NCBI GenBank assembly: GCA_902766325.1
Contig: CACXDF010000226.1
Location: forward strand, 1-6,872
DNA from: an uncultured Eubacteriales bacterium
Lineage (GTDB): Bacteria; Bacillota; Clostridia; Christensenellales; DTU072
Direction: 5' to 3'
DNA: 6,872 bases
In this document: piece by piece, positions 6,726 through 6,872 of the stretch
Position numbering within the stretch: position 1 is the first letter of the stretch
Layout of the letters: every line of letters begins with the position of its first letter
Notes under the pieces: generated by a model
Told to the model about the DNA's origin: nothing
Database searches by the model: none
The model's input: the letters and a program-made list of their open reading frames with translations, nothing else
Made by a program: the position numbers and the translations under genes

Positions 6726-6765
6726 AAAAAAGCGTCTTTCGCATAAATCGAAAGACGCTTTTTTT
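6726..6765. terminator. Bidirectional rho-independent terminator
   Basis: AGCGTCTTTCG (6731-6741) pairs perfectly with CGAAAGACGCT (6749-6759) around a 7-base loop. The 11-bp stem is followed by a T-run to 6765 and preceded by an A-run from 6726, so it has U-tracts in both directions. It would terminate the phosphoesterase transcript, whose stop codon is 17 bases before the A-run, and the convergent minus-strand gene on the right. Confidence 0.93.
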
Positions 6766-6782
6766 ATTACCGTTAAAACGCT

Positions 6783-6872
6783 TTATTGATACTTTTTGCG
6801 GAACCCGCGGAAAAACTTTCTCCACCCGCCGCGCTTTTTGTTGAACACGTCGACGAGTCCATCCACCGAATA
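6783..6872 (-). CDS. C-terminal end of an unidentified convergent gene
   Basis: Read on the minus strand from the right edge, 29 codons end in TAA at 6785-6783. The tail is strongly basic and aromatic (KKRGGWRKFFRGFRKKYQ). The stop is about 20 bases from the bidirectional terminator, the placement expected of a real gene end. G or C is frequent at third codon positions in this frame, as in the other genes here. Another minus-strand frame is also open over this short stretch, so the frame choice is probable rather than certain. Too little is visible to name a family; a basic tail could contact nucleic acid or membrane, but that is speculation. Confidence 0.55.
   Translation of the reverse strand, partial: YSVDGLVDVFNKKRGGWRKFFRGFRKKYQ

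Noticed and set aside
6781..6872. Alternative minus-strand frame ending at about 6773
   Set aside because: It is also open but has fewer G/C third positions and its stop is closer to the terminator stem; the frame ending at 6783 fits the window's codon use better.

Overview
The window looks like chromosome from an uncultivated anaerobic Bacillota (Clostridia-type, probably gut-associated). Three things suggest this: consensus sigma-A promoters with AT-rich spacers, strong AAGGAG-type ribosome binding sites, and a large surface lipoprotein built from InlB-like and Ig-like modules, a gene type common in those genomes. This assignment is inference from style; no marker gene is present.

Layout. 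Bases 1-3320 (minus strand) are one uninterrupted reading frame of 1106 codons. It starts at 3320 and runs off the left edge. It encodes a giant secreted lipoprotein with a lipobox, beta-rich repeat domains and seven copies of a tryptophan/tyrosine repeat (D-W-x4-5-Y-Y) in two clusters. Bases 3321-3535 are a divergent regulatory region. It holds two back-to-back promoters, each with perfect TTGACA/TATAAT boxes 17 bases apart and each with a 12-base palindrome in its spacer. Rightward, 3536-5269 encodes a complete ABC exporter half-transporter. After a 102-base gap with its own promoter, 5372-6709 encodes a membrane-anchored, extracytoplasmic calcineurin-like metallophosphoesterase. A strong bidirectional hairpin terminator (6726-6765) separates it from the C-terminal end of a convergent minus-strand gene (6783-6872).

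How the genes relate. The exporter and phosphoesterase are co-oriented and could be partly co-transcribed, since no convincing terminator lies between them. The second gene also has its own promoter. The lipoprotein is transcribed away from them. The sequence does not show a shared pathway: the exporter substrate, the phosphoesterase substrate and the lipoprotein ligand are all unknown. No RNA genes, CRISPR arrays, insertion sequences or phage genes were seen. The part most worth following up is the lipoprotein, with its W/Y repeat family, higher-order duplication and tightly built promoter region.
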